A stretch of DNA of 64,000 nucleotides from JAJFKB01 sp965230515 (lineage in GTDB: Bacteria; Pseudomonadota; Gammaproteobacteria; Pseudomonadales; IMCC2047), in contig OZ246007.1 in the NCBI GenBank assembly GCA_965230515.1, positions 1,054,001 to 1,118,000 on the forward strand, given 5' to 3'. Positions 1-7,127 of this stretch are shown here, in pieces. The notes below the pieces were generated by a model that ran no database searches, had not been told where the DNA came from, and saw only the letters and a list, made by a program, of their open reading frames with translations. The first letter of the stretch is position 1, and each line of letters opens with the position of its first letter. The translations under genes and the position numbers were made by a program.

Positions 1-34
1 GAGTCCAATTTCATGGCTCGAAAACAGGTGCACT

Positions 35-2329
35 ATGAACATTTTAAAATTTAGCAGGAAGCCTCTTGCGACCATCATCACAATACTTGGCGGTACCACT
101 CTGCCAGGGGGCATGGTCGCAGCAGATGGGGGTGGAACCAGTCTGGAAGAGATTGTAGTAACCGCACAAAAACGCGCGCAGAACCAGCAGGAAGTCCCGG
201 TTTCGATAACCGCCTTTAATGCCCTTGAACTAGAAAACAAAGGCGTCACCAGCATTATAGATCTGGAGAAAAGTTCACCTAATACGCAACTGCGCGCAAG
301 TCGTGCAACAAATTCAACACTCACTGCCTACATTCGTGGTGTGGGACAACAGGACCCACTCTGGGGCTTTGAACCCGGCGTTGGTGTTTACGTTGATGAC
401 GTCTACTATGCCCGCCCTCAAGCGGCGGTATTGGATGTCTTTGATGTCGAAAGAATTGAAGTGCTGCGAGGCCCGCAGGGTACGCTCTACGGCAAAAATA
501 CCGTCGGCGGCGCGCTCAAATATATCACCAGAAAAATGTCAGGAGATGCGTCTGCAAAAATCAAGCTTGCAGTGGGCACCGAGAATCAGCGTGACATCAT
601 GCTATCCGGTCAGCTGCCCGTGATTGAGGATCAGCTGTTTATCGGTGCCGCTATTGCCAAAATGGATCGTGACGGTTTTGGCGACGTTGCCACCGGCTAC
701 GATATCGCCACCGGCACCTTTAATGATAGTGAGGAGAATTACGACAAGGATGTTCTGGTCTATCGATTCAGCGTTGAATACAGCCCTACTGACAAGCTGT
801 TTTTACGGTTTGCGGCGGACAAAACTGATGACGAATCCAACCAGCGCTGCGGCTCACAATCGAGTCAGACTGTGCTGACACATCCGGCAACCGGAGAGCT
901 GTTTCTGGCTTCCAGTGATCCCTATGACGGCGCCTGCGGGACCTCACATAAATCCAATGTCGAGAACGAGGGCTTCTCATTCACGGCCCAATACGAGATC
1001 AGCGAAGCACTTTCGATCAAATATGTGTATGCCGATCGCGAAGGTGAAACCCAACAGTTTATCGATTTCGAGTCCACACCTCTCGATGCATTTGATGTTC
1101 CCGCGAAATACTCAGACGATCAGCAGTCCCACGAACTGCAGGTCAACTATTCCGCCGAACGATTCAACCTGGTGGGCGGTATTTACTACTTTGAAGGAAA
1201 CTCTGCCGGTGCATTTGACGTGGTACTTAACAACTCGCCCTTTATGGATGGCAGTCATTTTGACCTGGCGATCGGTGGCGATGTCGATACCGAGAGCCTC
1301 TCAGGCTACCTCAACGGCAGCTTTGATCTGACCGACACAATCACGATCACGGCGGGCGCACGTATCACCCGGGATGACAAGAATTCCAATATTCAACGAA
1401 TATCCTATATCACCGGCAACTCCTTCCCCTACACCACCACCCAGGGCACCGCATTTACCTTCGGCAACCCGGCAAACGATCTGTTTCTCGGAGCCGCAAC
1501 GGATATCAGTGACGACGATGCGGATGACAGCTGGAGCGAGGTCAGCCCGTCGATCAAGATCGACTGGAAAGTAACCGAGGATATTATGCTCTATATCAGC
1601 TACGCCGAGGGCTTTAAGTCAGGCGGGTTCGATATGCGCGGTAATGCCGCACTCAACCCGAACGTGGCCAATGGTTATGATCCGGAAACCGTTGAAACAT
1701 GGGAAATCGGCATTAAGAGCCAATTGTTTAATGACCGGTTACGCTTAAATGTGGCCCTGTTTGATATGGACTACGACGATATGCAGCTCACAGTGCAAAC
1801 CTCGCAGCCACCACCGGTGTTCTTTTCTTCAGATGTCGTCAATGCCGGTACCGCTGAGATCAAGGGGTTTGAAATTGAAGCATTGGCGCAACTGACTCCC
1901 GCTTTTAGCAGTTCATTATCGGTGGGTCACATGAATGCCGAGTTGATTGAAGTCATTTCCGGTGGTGTTGATGTCTCGGATACCTGGGAGATGCTGAATG
2001 CTCCGGACTGGACCGGACAGCTTGGTTTTAATTACGATGCCGACCTAGGCGATGCCGGTTCTATCGCGCTGAACACTGCGGTTACCTACCGGGACTCCTC
2101 AAGAAACTTCAACAACGTCACCTGCAGCTGCGACCAGGACGACTCCTATACATTATGGGATGCCAGTGCCAACTGGTACTCCGCAGATGAGCATTGGAAT
2201 ATCAGTCTCTATCTGAAGAATATTGAAGACAAGGAATACAAAACCGGTGGCTATAATTTGGGTTCCGGCGAGCTGGCCTTCTATGGCCCCCCCAGAACCT
2301 GGACACTGGGGGTTTCCTACCAGTTTTAA
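35..2329 (+). CDS. TonB-dependent outer-membrane receptor
   Basis: This 764-residue protein is a TonB-dependent outer-membrane receptor. An N-terminal signal peptide (about residues 1-30) is followed by the EEIVVTAQKR segment typical of this family. The plug domain runs to about residue 165 and holds the diagnostic VERIEVLRGPQGTLYGKNTVGG stretch, ending in GGALKYIT. The rest is a beta-barrel that closes with the usual aromatic C-terminus (SYQF). Two cysteine pairs in predicted loops (near residues 270-290 and around CSCDQDD near 700) could form disulfides. Such receptors import siderophores, cobalamin, sugars or other nutrients using TonB-ExbBD energy; the substrate cannot be told here. No regulator or transport partner is adjacent, and the gene stands alone before a strong terminator. 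The family is certain, the ligand unknown. Confidence 0.95.
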   Translation: MNILKFSRKPLATIITILGGTTLPGGMVAADGGGTSLEEIVVTAQKRAQNQQEVPVSITAFNALELENKGVTSIIDLEKSSPNTQLRASRATNSTLTAYIRGVGQQDPLWGFEPGVGVYVDDVYYARPQAAVLDVFDVERIEVLRGPQGTLYGKNTVGGALKYITRKMSGDASAKIKLAVGTENQRDIMLSGQLPVIEDQLFIGAAIAKMDRDGFGDVATGYDIATGTFNDSEENYDKDVLVYRFSVEYSPTDKLFLRFAADKTDDESNQRCGSQSSQTVLTHPATGELFLASSDPYDGACGTSHKSNVENEGFSFTAQYEISEALSIKYVYADREGETQQFIDFESTPLDAFDVPAKYSDDQQSHELQVNYSAERFNLVGGIYYFEGNSAGAFDVVLNNSPFMDGSHFDLAIGGDVDTESLSGYLNGSFDLTDTITITAGARITRDDKNSNIQRISYITGNSFPYTTTQGTAFTFGNPANDLFLGAATDISDDDADDSWSEVSPSIKIDWKVTEDIMLYISYAEGFKSGGFDMRGNAALNPNVANGYDPETVETWEIGIKSQLFNDRLRLNVALFDMDYDDMQLTVQTSQPPPVFFSSDVVNAGTAEIKGFEIEALAQLTPAFSSSLSVGHMNAELIEVISGGVDVSDTWEMLNAPDWTGQLGFNYDADLGDAGSIALNTAVTYRDSSRNFNNVTCSCDQDDSYTLWDASANWYSADEHWNISLYLKNIEDKEYKTGGYNLGSGELAFYGPPRTWTLGVSYQF

Positions 2330-2352
2330 CTCTCACCAGACTCACTCACAAA

Positions 2353-2377
2353 GGGGGCCACAAACGCCCCCTTTTTT
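2353..2377 (+). terminator. Intrinsic terminator after the TonB receptor
   Basis: A perfect 6-bp stem (GGGGGC at 2353-2358, GCCCCC at 2366-2371) with a 7-base loop is followed directly by six T residues. It lies 24 bases past the receptor stop codon, so it should end that transcript. Confidence 0.92.
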
Positions 2378-2379
2378 AT

Positions 2380-2685
2380 GTTTCTTCGTTTACTTCTTAT
2401 AGGGATTTCTGCATTGCTGACGATGTTTATGCCAGGATCAGAGGACCGCTGGCACTATATCACGGGTACTGAATGTGTAATGCCTTGATTTTTAAAGAAA
2501 TGGAATTATGATAAAGAAACGAAAGGAATACCCAAAGAATCAGGGAGTGGCGATTTATGTCTGCAAAGAAAAACCCTCTGTTTTTAGAACCCACTGTTAT
2601 TAAAGATAAATTACAAGAGCATGGTGCGTTCGGTCCCGTAATAGGGTGCCAAAGTGATATAGTGCCAGAGTCTCTATAATTAGCT
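2380..2685. other. Non-coding stretch left of the cassette array
   Basis: This stretch of about 300 bases is AT-rich and carries no convincing gene. It holds a pair of 15-bp inverted repeats (listed separately) and a 40-codon open frame at 2557-2679 with a weak GGGAG upstream but no recognisable protein. If cassette 1 was inserted by integron recombination, this DNA is either the previous cassette with a decayed attC or the original chromosomal flank. No attI-like site or integrase was recognised. Confidence 0.5.
2449..2668. repeat. 15-bp perfect inverted repeats, MITE-like
   Basis: CTGGCACTATATCAC at 2449-2463 recurs as its exact reverse complement at 2654-2668, enclosing 190 bases. The outer flanks continue with partial similarity (AGAG-type bases on both sides). 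The layout fits a small non-autonomous transposable element or a long cruciform. No transposase lies inside and no target-site duplication could be defined by eye. It ends 18 bases before the first cassette boundary at 2686. Confidence 0.55.
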
Positions 2686-2695
2686 GTTATGCATC

Positions 2696-3001
2696 ATGAG
2701 TAAGAAAGCATTTGGATTGGTCGAGTTTATTATCCTGACTGCGTTGTTGGGCATGTTGGCGTTGCTAGCTATTCGCTTTGTCCAGCCAGAGCTTTTAGAT
2801 CTGCCTTTTTTCAATACTCAACTAGGATCCTTTCTGCTTGGATGCTTTTTCTGTTATTTCACCTTAAATCAATTTAAAGCGGCTAAATCTAAGGATGAGT
2901 GGGGGCTAAACAGAGTTGCAGGCATAATTCGTGTGCCTTTATATTTAGCGGCAGCTGTCTTTTTATTTTACGTGGCAGCAACCGGAGGGTTAAATGCATA
3001 A
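2696..3001 (+). CDS. Small membrane protein in cassette 1
   Basis: This 101-residue protein is not recognised. It has three likely membrane segments (about residues 9-30, 42-58 and 78-97), with a charged loop (KAAKSKDEW) between the second and third. The ATG lies only 10 bases inside the cassette and the TAA stop is embedded in the attC left core, the usual compact format for a cassette gene. No good Shine-Dalgarno sequence is visible between the core site and the ATG, so expression may rely on read-through or weak initiation. Cassette genes in chromosomal arrays are often small membrane proteins of unknown role; nothing here reveals a function. Confidence 0.7.
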   Translation: MSKKAFGLVEFIILTALLGMLALLAIRFVQPELLDLPFFNTQLGSFLLGCFFCYFTLNQFKAAKSKDEWGLNRVAGIIRVPLYLAAAVFLFYVAATGGLNA

Positions 3002-3075
3002 CAAGTTTAGGCAACATCGCCCCTTCGGGGCTGGACAGCCAAACCTGCGGTTCGGCTGCCGTTGCTAAAGGCGTT
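2996..3075 (+). other. attC recombination site of cassette 1, interrupted by an IS
   Basis: The left core GCATAAC (2996-3002) and the right core GGCGTT (3070-3075) frame an imperfect palindrome. The outer arms AACAAGTTTAGGCAACA and CGTTGCTAAAGGCGTT pair with a few bulges. Inside are two hairpins, GCCCC-TTC-GGGGC and ACAGCC/GGCTGC. This is the folded bottom-strand structure used by integron integrases. The final RRRY bases of the right core have been displaced by the insertion sequence that begins at 3076; they resume after it at 4857. Confidence 0.82.
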
Positions 3076-3088
3076 GAGCCTGTAGAAA

Positions 3089-3112
3089 AACCCTGAATTT
3101 AGGGTTATTTTT
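3089..3112 (+). terminator. Hairpin with T-run inside the left IS end
   Basis: AACCCT (3089-3094) and AGGGTT (3101-3106) form a perfect 6-bp stem followed by ATTTTT. It lies just inside the element, upstream of the transposase, and could stop transcripts coming from the flanking cassette. This is a common way for insertion sequences to limit impinging transcription. Confidence 0.55.
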
Positions 3113-3146
3113 GTTAGAATAGGTTTTTGCACAAGGAGCGCTGCAT

Positions 3147-4715
3147 ATGCCCAACTTTATCCCTTATGACCACAACCAAAGCTCAATGGTGGTGATCAAC
3201 TATCAGGATCAGTTACAGCCGGGCACCTTCGAGCATGCCATCCATCACCTGATGATGAAGAAGCTGGACCTTTCCGTTTTCTATCCGAATTACCGGAATA
3301 CAGAAGGTGGAAGACCCGCCTATGATCCAGCGGTTTTATTAAGCATTATCCTGTTTGCCTACTCCAAGGGTATTACGTCCAGTCGGGAGATACAGTGGTG
3401 CTGCGAAACCAATATCCTCTTTAAAGCCTTATCCTGTGATAGCGTGCCGCACTTCACCACGATAGCCGCTTTTGTCAGTGATCATTCCTGCGAGATTGAA
3501 GCCTTGTTCGAACAGATTCTATTGATTTGTCATGAGCAGGGGCTGTTAGGTAATGAGCTGTTTGCCATTGATGGTTGTAAAATGTCCTCGAATGCGGCCA
3601 AGGAATGGTCAGGCACCTTTAAAGAGCTGGAAGCCAAGCGGGCCAAACTCAAACGCCAAATACGCTACCATCTCAAAGAGCACCAGCAGCAGGATAAAAA
3701 TGAAACACGGGATGAGGAGCGGGGGAAACGAGCAGAACAGACCATTGATACGCTCAACCGGGCCCATGACAAGATTGACCGATTCCTAAAGCACTCCAGC
3801 CCACGGATGGGCCAGGGGAAAAGGGTAAAGGAAGTAAAAAGTAATATCACCGATAACGAATCAGCGAAGATGTCCACCAGCAAAGGCACAATCCAGGGCT
3901 ATAACGGTGTTGCTACGGTGGATAAAAAGCACCAAATCATTATTGATGCCCAAGCCTTTGGTCATGGCCAGGAACACCATACCCTCAAGCCGGTACTGGC
4001 AACCATCAAAGCCCGTTTTCGACGGCTGAAGATTAGTCGTGATATCTATAGGAAAGAAACCCTGATTACCGCCGATACGGGTTTTGCTAACGAAGCCAAT
4101 ATGCAGTATCTGCATCAACAGCAGATCAATGCTTATATTCCGGATAACCAGTTTCGCTCCCGAGATCCTAAGTTCCAGGATCAGAAGGTCAAATATGGGA
4201 AGCGTCATCAGGATAAACCCAAATCGACAAAACGCCATGTCATCCCGGCCAGTGAGTTTGATTTTGATCCGGTGAAGCTGACCTGCATCTGCCCAAATGG
4301 AAACACCCTGAGTTCAAGAGGTGTGAGGGCGAATGACAGTGGGCAACCGACGGCTTACTTTGAAGGGCGTTTATTGCAGTGTCGGCACTGCGAAATAAAA
4401 ACAAAATGCATGCACCGGCCAGCGTCAGCGGATCATCGTAAAGGTAATGGTAGGCAGGTATCTTTTGCTTTGGACAACAAGCGTCGTCCTACTTACACGG
4501 ACTGGATGAAGCACCGGGTGGACAGTGACTTTGGCAAGCAAGTTTATGGTCACCGGATGTCGACGGTGGAGCCAGTGTTTGCGAATATGGGGACAAATAA
4601 GGGGCTAAACCGGTTTAGTTTACGTGGTAAACGCAAGGTGCAGGGGCAATGGCAGCTGTATTGTATGATCCACAATATAGAGAAGCTGATGAGGTACGGA
4701 GAAATGGCGACTTGA
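3147..4715 (+). CDS. IS1182-family-like DDE transposase, copy 1
   Basis: This 522-residue transposase moves the surrounding element. The N-terminal GRPAYDP..LL.I.LFAYS region is the DUF772-like DNA-binding part shared by IS1182/IS5-type transposases. Likely catalytic acidic residues are D142 (FAIDGCK), D310 (ITADTGF) and E475 (STVEPVFAN), giving a DDE RNase-H-fold enzyme. A basic coiled-coil-like insert lies at about residues 155-215, and a CxC...CxxC zinc-ribbon-like patch at about 380-420. An AAGGAG ribosome site sits 8 bases before the ATG, and an extended -10-like TGTTAGAAT occurs near 3112-3120. The gene is complete and reads in the same direction as the cassettes. Confidence 0.92.
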   Translation: MPNFIPYDHNQSSMVVINYQDQLQPGTFEHAIHHLMMKKLDLSVFYPNYRNTEGGRPAYDPAVLLSIILFAYSKGITSSREIQWCCETNILFKALSCDSVPHFTTIAAFVSDHSCEIEALFEQILLICHEQGLLGNELFAIDGCKMSSNAAKEWSGTFKELEAKRAKLKRQIRYHLKEHQQQDKNETRDEERGKRAEQTIDTLNRAHDKIDRFLKHSSPRMGQGKRVKEVKSNITDNESAKMSTSKGTIQGYNGVATVDKKHQIIIDAQAFGHGQEHHTLKPVLATIKARFRRLKISRDIYRKETLITADTGFANEANMQYLHQQQINAYIPDNQFRSRDPKFQDQKVKYGKRHQDKPKSTKRHVIPASEFDFDPVKLTCICPNGNTLSSRGVRANDSGQPTAYFEGRLLQCRHCEIKTKCMHRPASADHRKGNGRQVSFALDNKRRPTYTDWMKHRVDSDFGKQVYGHRMSTVEPVFANMGTNKGLNRFSLRGKRKVQGQWQLYCMIHNIEKLMRYGEMAT

Positions 4716-4865
4716 GGACACAGAAGAGCCTCAACGTAGATGCCAAGAAGTATCACAGCATATTGCTGCGGGAAAACAGAAAAATGTTATTAACGACCAC
4801 GAGCAACAATGGCCGGGATCAAGCGGTTTTGATTCCGGTTTTTCTACAGTCTCGTTACGTTCCCC

Positions 4866-5249
4866 ATGACGCGCATAGCTAGACAGAGGCTTGGCTACTT
4901 CGTTGCACCGCTTGTCCCAGCGACGATCGCGTTCGTGCTAGTTGGTGGCATGCCAATGATTTCAATGTGGCCATTGTTTACGTTCGGCGCTCTATATTTT
5001 GTCTCCTTTCTAGCGATGGCCGTTGTGGCTCTGCCGCTTCTCGCGTTGTGTTTCAAAAAGCGAAGCCTAATTGACTGCATTCTGGCTGGCGCAGTGACAG
5101 GTATCGTCGTCACCGTCAGTCTGTTTCTGTTTAGGGGCCAGCCTTCTGACGCATCTTCATTTTTCGAGGGCATTTTGTTAACAGCTTTATTTTTAGCGTC
5201 GATACTCAGCGGTATCGTTTATTGGTATGTTGCAATTAAGGGAACGTAA
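4866..5249 (+). CDS. Four-pass membrane protein in cassette 2
   Basis: This 127-residue protein is not recognised. About four membrane segments are visible (roughly residues 10-28, 33-58, 64-86 and 97-122), joined by short charged turns such as CFKKRS. The ATG is 12 bases inside the cassette, with no evident Shine-Dalgarno sequence. The TAA stop (5247-5249) lies inside the attC left core ACGTAAC, as in cassette 1. The gene is now bracketed by two identical same-direction insertion sequences. It could be lost by recombination between them or carried with them as a composite unit. No function can be assigned. Confidence 0.72.
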   Translation: MTRIARQRLGYFVAPLVPATIAFVLVGGMPMISMWPLFTFGALYFVSFLAMAVVALPLLALCFKKRSLIDCILAGAVTGIVVTVSLFLFRGQPSDASSFFEGILLTALFLASILSGIVYWYVAIKGT

Positions 5250-5323
5250 CCAGGCAATGTAGTGGACGCCCTTTGCCTTCGCAAAGGCCGCGCCAGCTTT
5301 CGGCCGCCACTGATCGCGGCGTT
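5244..5323 (+). other. attC recombination site of cassette 2, interrupted by an IS
   Basis: The left core ACGTAAC (5244-5250) and right core GGCGTT (5318-5323) frame an imperfect palindrome. AGTGG (near 5261) pairs with CCACT (near 5307), and inner hairpins include CCTTTGC-CTTC-GCAAAGG. The site differs in sequence from the cassette 1 attC yet is broken by the second IS copy at exactly the same base, after GTT. The displaced right-core bases reappear as AAAT at 7105-7108. Confidence 0.82.
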
Positions 5324-5336
5324 GAGCCTGTAGAAA

Positions 5337-5360
5337 AACCCTGAATTTAGGGTTATTTTT
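5337..5360 (+). terminator. Hairpin with T-run inside the left end of IS copy 2
   Basis: This is the same AACCCT/AGGGTT hairpin and T-run as at 3089-3112, in the second IS copy. It lies between the cassette 2 attC and the transposase start. Confidence 0.55.
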
Positions 5361-5394
5361 GTTAGAATAGGTTTTTGCACAAGGAGCGCTGCAT

Positions 5395-6963
5395 ATGCCC
5401 AACTTTATCCCTTATGACCACAACCAAAGCTCAATGGTGGTGATCAACTATCAGGATCAGTTACAGCCGGGCACCTTCGAGCATGCCATCCATCACCTGA
5501 TGATGAAGAAGCTGGACCTTTCCGTTTTCTATCCGAATTACCGGAATACAGAAGGTGGAAGACCCGCCTATGATCCAGCGGTTTTATTAAGCATTATCCT
5601 GTTTGCCTACTCCAAGGGTATTACGTCCAGTCGGGAGATACAGTGGTGCTGCGAAACCAATATCCTCTTTAAAGCCTTATCCTGTGATAGCGTGCCGCAC
5701 TTCACCACGATAGCCGCTTTTGTCAGTGATCATTCCTGCGAGATTGAAGCCTTGTTCGAACAGATTCTATTGATTTGTCATGAGCAGGGGCTGTTAGGTA
5801 ATGAGCTGTTTGCCATTGATGGTTGTAAAATGTCCTCGAATGCGGCCAAGGAATGGTCAGGCACCTTTAAAGAGCTGGAAGCCAAGCGGGCCAAACTCAA
5901 ACGCCAAATACGCTACCATCTCAAAGAGCACCAGCAGCAGGATAAAAATGAAACACGGGATGAGGAGCGGGGGAAACGAGCAGAACAGACCATTGATACG
6001 CTCAACCGGGCCCATGACAAGATTGACCGATTCCTAAAGCACTCCAGCCCACGGATGGGCCAGGGGAAAAGGGTAAAGGAAGTAAAAAGTAATATCACCG
6101 ATAACGAATCAGCGAAGATGTCCACCAGCAAAGGCACAATCCAGGGCTATAACGGTGTTGCTACGGTGGATAAAAAGCACCAAATCATTATTGATGCCCA
6201 AGCCTTTGGTCATGGCCAGGAACACCATACCCTCAAGCCGGTACTGGCAACCATCAAAGCCCGTTTTCGACGGCTGAAGATTAGTCGTGATATCTATAGG
6301 AAAGAAACCCTGATTACCGCCGATACGGGTTTTGCTAACGAAGCCAATATGCAGTATCTGCATCAACAGCAGATCAATGCTTATATTCCGGATAACCAGT
6401 TTCGCTCCCGAGATCCTAAGTTCCAGGATCAGAAGGTCAAATATGGGAAGCGTCATCAGGATAAACCCAAATCGACAAAACGCCATGTCATCCCGGCCAG
6501 TGAGTTTGATTTTGATCCGGTGAAGCTGACCTGCATCTGCCCAAATGGAAACACCCTGAGTTCAAGAGGTGTGAGGGCGAATGACAGTGGGCAACCGACG
6601 GCTTACTTTGAAGGGCGTTTATTGCAGTGTCGGCACTGCGAAATAAAAACAAAATGCATGCACCGGCCAGCGTCAGCGGATCATCGTAAAGGTAATGGTA
6701 GGCAGGTATCTTTTGCTTTGGACAACAAGCGTCGTCCTACTTACACGGACTGGATGAAGCACCGGGTGGACAGTGACTTTGGCAAGCAAGTTTATGGTCA
6801 CCGGATGTCGACGGTGGAGCCAGTGTTTGCGAATATGGGGACAAATAAGGGGCTAAACCGGTTTAGTTTACGTGGTAAACGCAAGGTGCAGGGGCAATGG
6901 CAGCTGTATTGTATGATCCACAATATAGAGAAGCTGATGAGGTACGGAGAAATGGCGACTTGA
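5395..6963 (+). CDS. IS1182-family-like DDE transposase, copy 2
   Basis: The 522-residue product is identical in sequence to the transposase at 3147-4715, with the same proposed D142/D310/E475 triad, zinc-ribbon-like cysteines and AAGGAG ribosome site. Overlapping reading frames are also the same, so the two genes are probably identical at nucleotide level. This points to recent transposition or gene conversion. The reading frame is intact, so both elements may be active. Confidence 0.92.
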   Translation: MPNFIPYDHNQSSMVVINYQDQLQPGTFEHAIHHLMMKKLDLSVFYPNYRNTEGGRPAYDPAVLLSIILFAYSKGITSSREIQWCCETNILFKALSCDSVPHFTTIAAFVSDHSCEIEALFEQILLICHEQGLLGNELFAIDGCKMSSNAAKEWSGTFKELEAKRAKLKRQIRYHLKEHQQQDKNETRDEERGKRAEQTIDTLNRAHDKIDRFLKHSSPRMGQGKRVKEVKSNITDNESAKMSTSKGTIQGYNGVATVDKKHQIIIDAQAFGHGQEHHTLKPVLATIKARFRRLKISRDIYRKETLITADTGFANEANMQYLHQQQINAYIPDNQFRSRDPKFQDQKVKYGKRHQDKPKSTKRHVIPASEFDFDPVKLTCICPNGNTLSSRGVRANDSGQPTAYFEGRLLQCRHCEIKTKCMHRPASADHRKGNGRQVSFALDNKRRPTYTDWMKHRVDSDFGKQVYGHRMSTVEPVFANMGTNKGLNRFSLRGKRKVQGQWQLYCMIHNIEKLMRYGEMAT

Positions 6964-7127
6964 GGACACAGAAGAGCCTCAACGTAGATGCCAAGAAGTA
7001 TCACAGCATATTGCTGCGGGAAAACAGAAAAATGTTATTAACGACCACGAGCAACAATGGCCGGGATCAAGCGGTTTTGATTCCGGTTTTTCTACAGTCT
7101 CGTTAAATCTACACACAAGGAAAGTTC

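Larger units (their letters stand above)
2686..3075 (+). other. Integron-type gene cassette 1
   Basis: The cassette begins at the core site GTTATGC (2686-2692) and ends at the GTT of its attC (3073-3075). The left core of that attC, GCATAAC (2996-3002), is the exact reverse complement of the first seven bases, as expected when a circular cassette joins its own two ends. It contains one small gene starting 10 bases in, whose stop codon lies inside the attC left core. This compact layout is typical of integron cassettes. Confidence 0.82.
3076..4853 (+). mobile_element. IS1182-family-like insertion sequence, copy 1
   Basis: The element is 1,778 bp with terminal inverted repeats. GAGCCTGTAGAAAAACC at the left end matches GAGACTGTAGAAAAACC read inward from the right end (one mismatch). 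It holds one transposase gene. It sits immediately after the GTT of an attC core, and GTT (or CGTT) recurs right after the element, which could be a 3-4 bp target duplication. No difference from the second copy at 5324-7101 was seen in length, encoded protein or overlapping frames. Confidence 0.88.
4854..5323 (+). other. Integron-type gene cassette 2, held between the two IS copies
   Basis: The cassette runs from GTTACGT (4854-4860), directly after IS copy 1, to GTT at 5321-5323, directly before IS copy 2. Its attC left core ACGTAAC (5244-5250) is the exact reverse complement of its first seven bases. This is the signature of an authentic cassette, and shows that copy 1 sits exactly at the recombination point. 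The single gene starts 12 bases in. Confidence 0.85.
5324..7101 (+). mobile_element. IS1182-family-like insertion sequence, copy 2
   Basis: This second 1,778-bp copy has the same ends, length and transposase as the one at 3076-4853, in the same orientation. It follows the GTT of the cassette 2 attC and is itself followed by GTTAAAT, a full match to the GTTRRRY core consensus. The two copies plus cassette 2 form a 4,026-bp IS-cassette-IS block (3076-7101). Confidence 0.88.

Noticed and set aside
2557..2679. 40-codon open frame left of cassette 1
   Set aside because: Only a weak GGGAG upstream, no recognisable protein, and it lies within the inverted-repeat unit.
2686..2692. GTTATGC as a possible attI site
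   Set aside because: No integrase gene or integrase-binding repeats are visible nearby; it is better read as the junction of cassette 1.
3665..4238. Reverse-strand open frames inside the transposase, repeated in the second copy
   Set aside because: They lie opposite the transposase coding frame, lack ribosome sites and have no family likeness.
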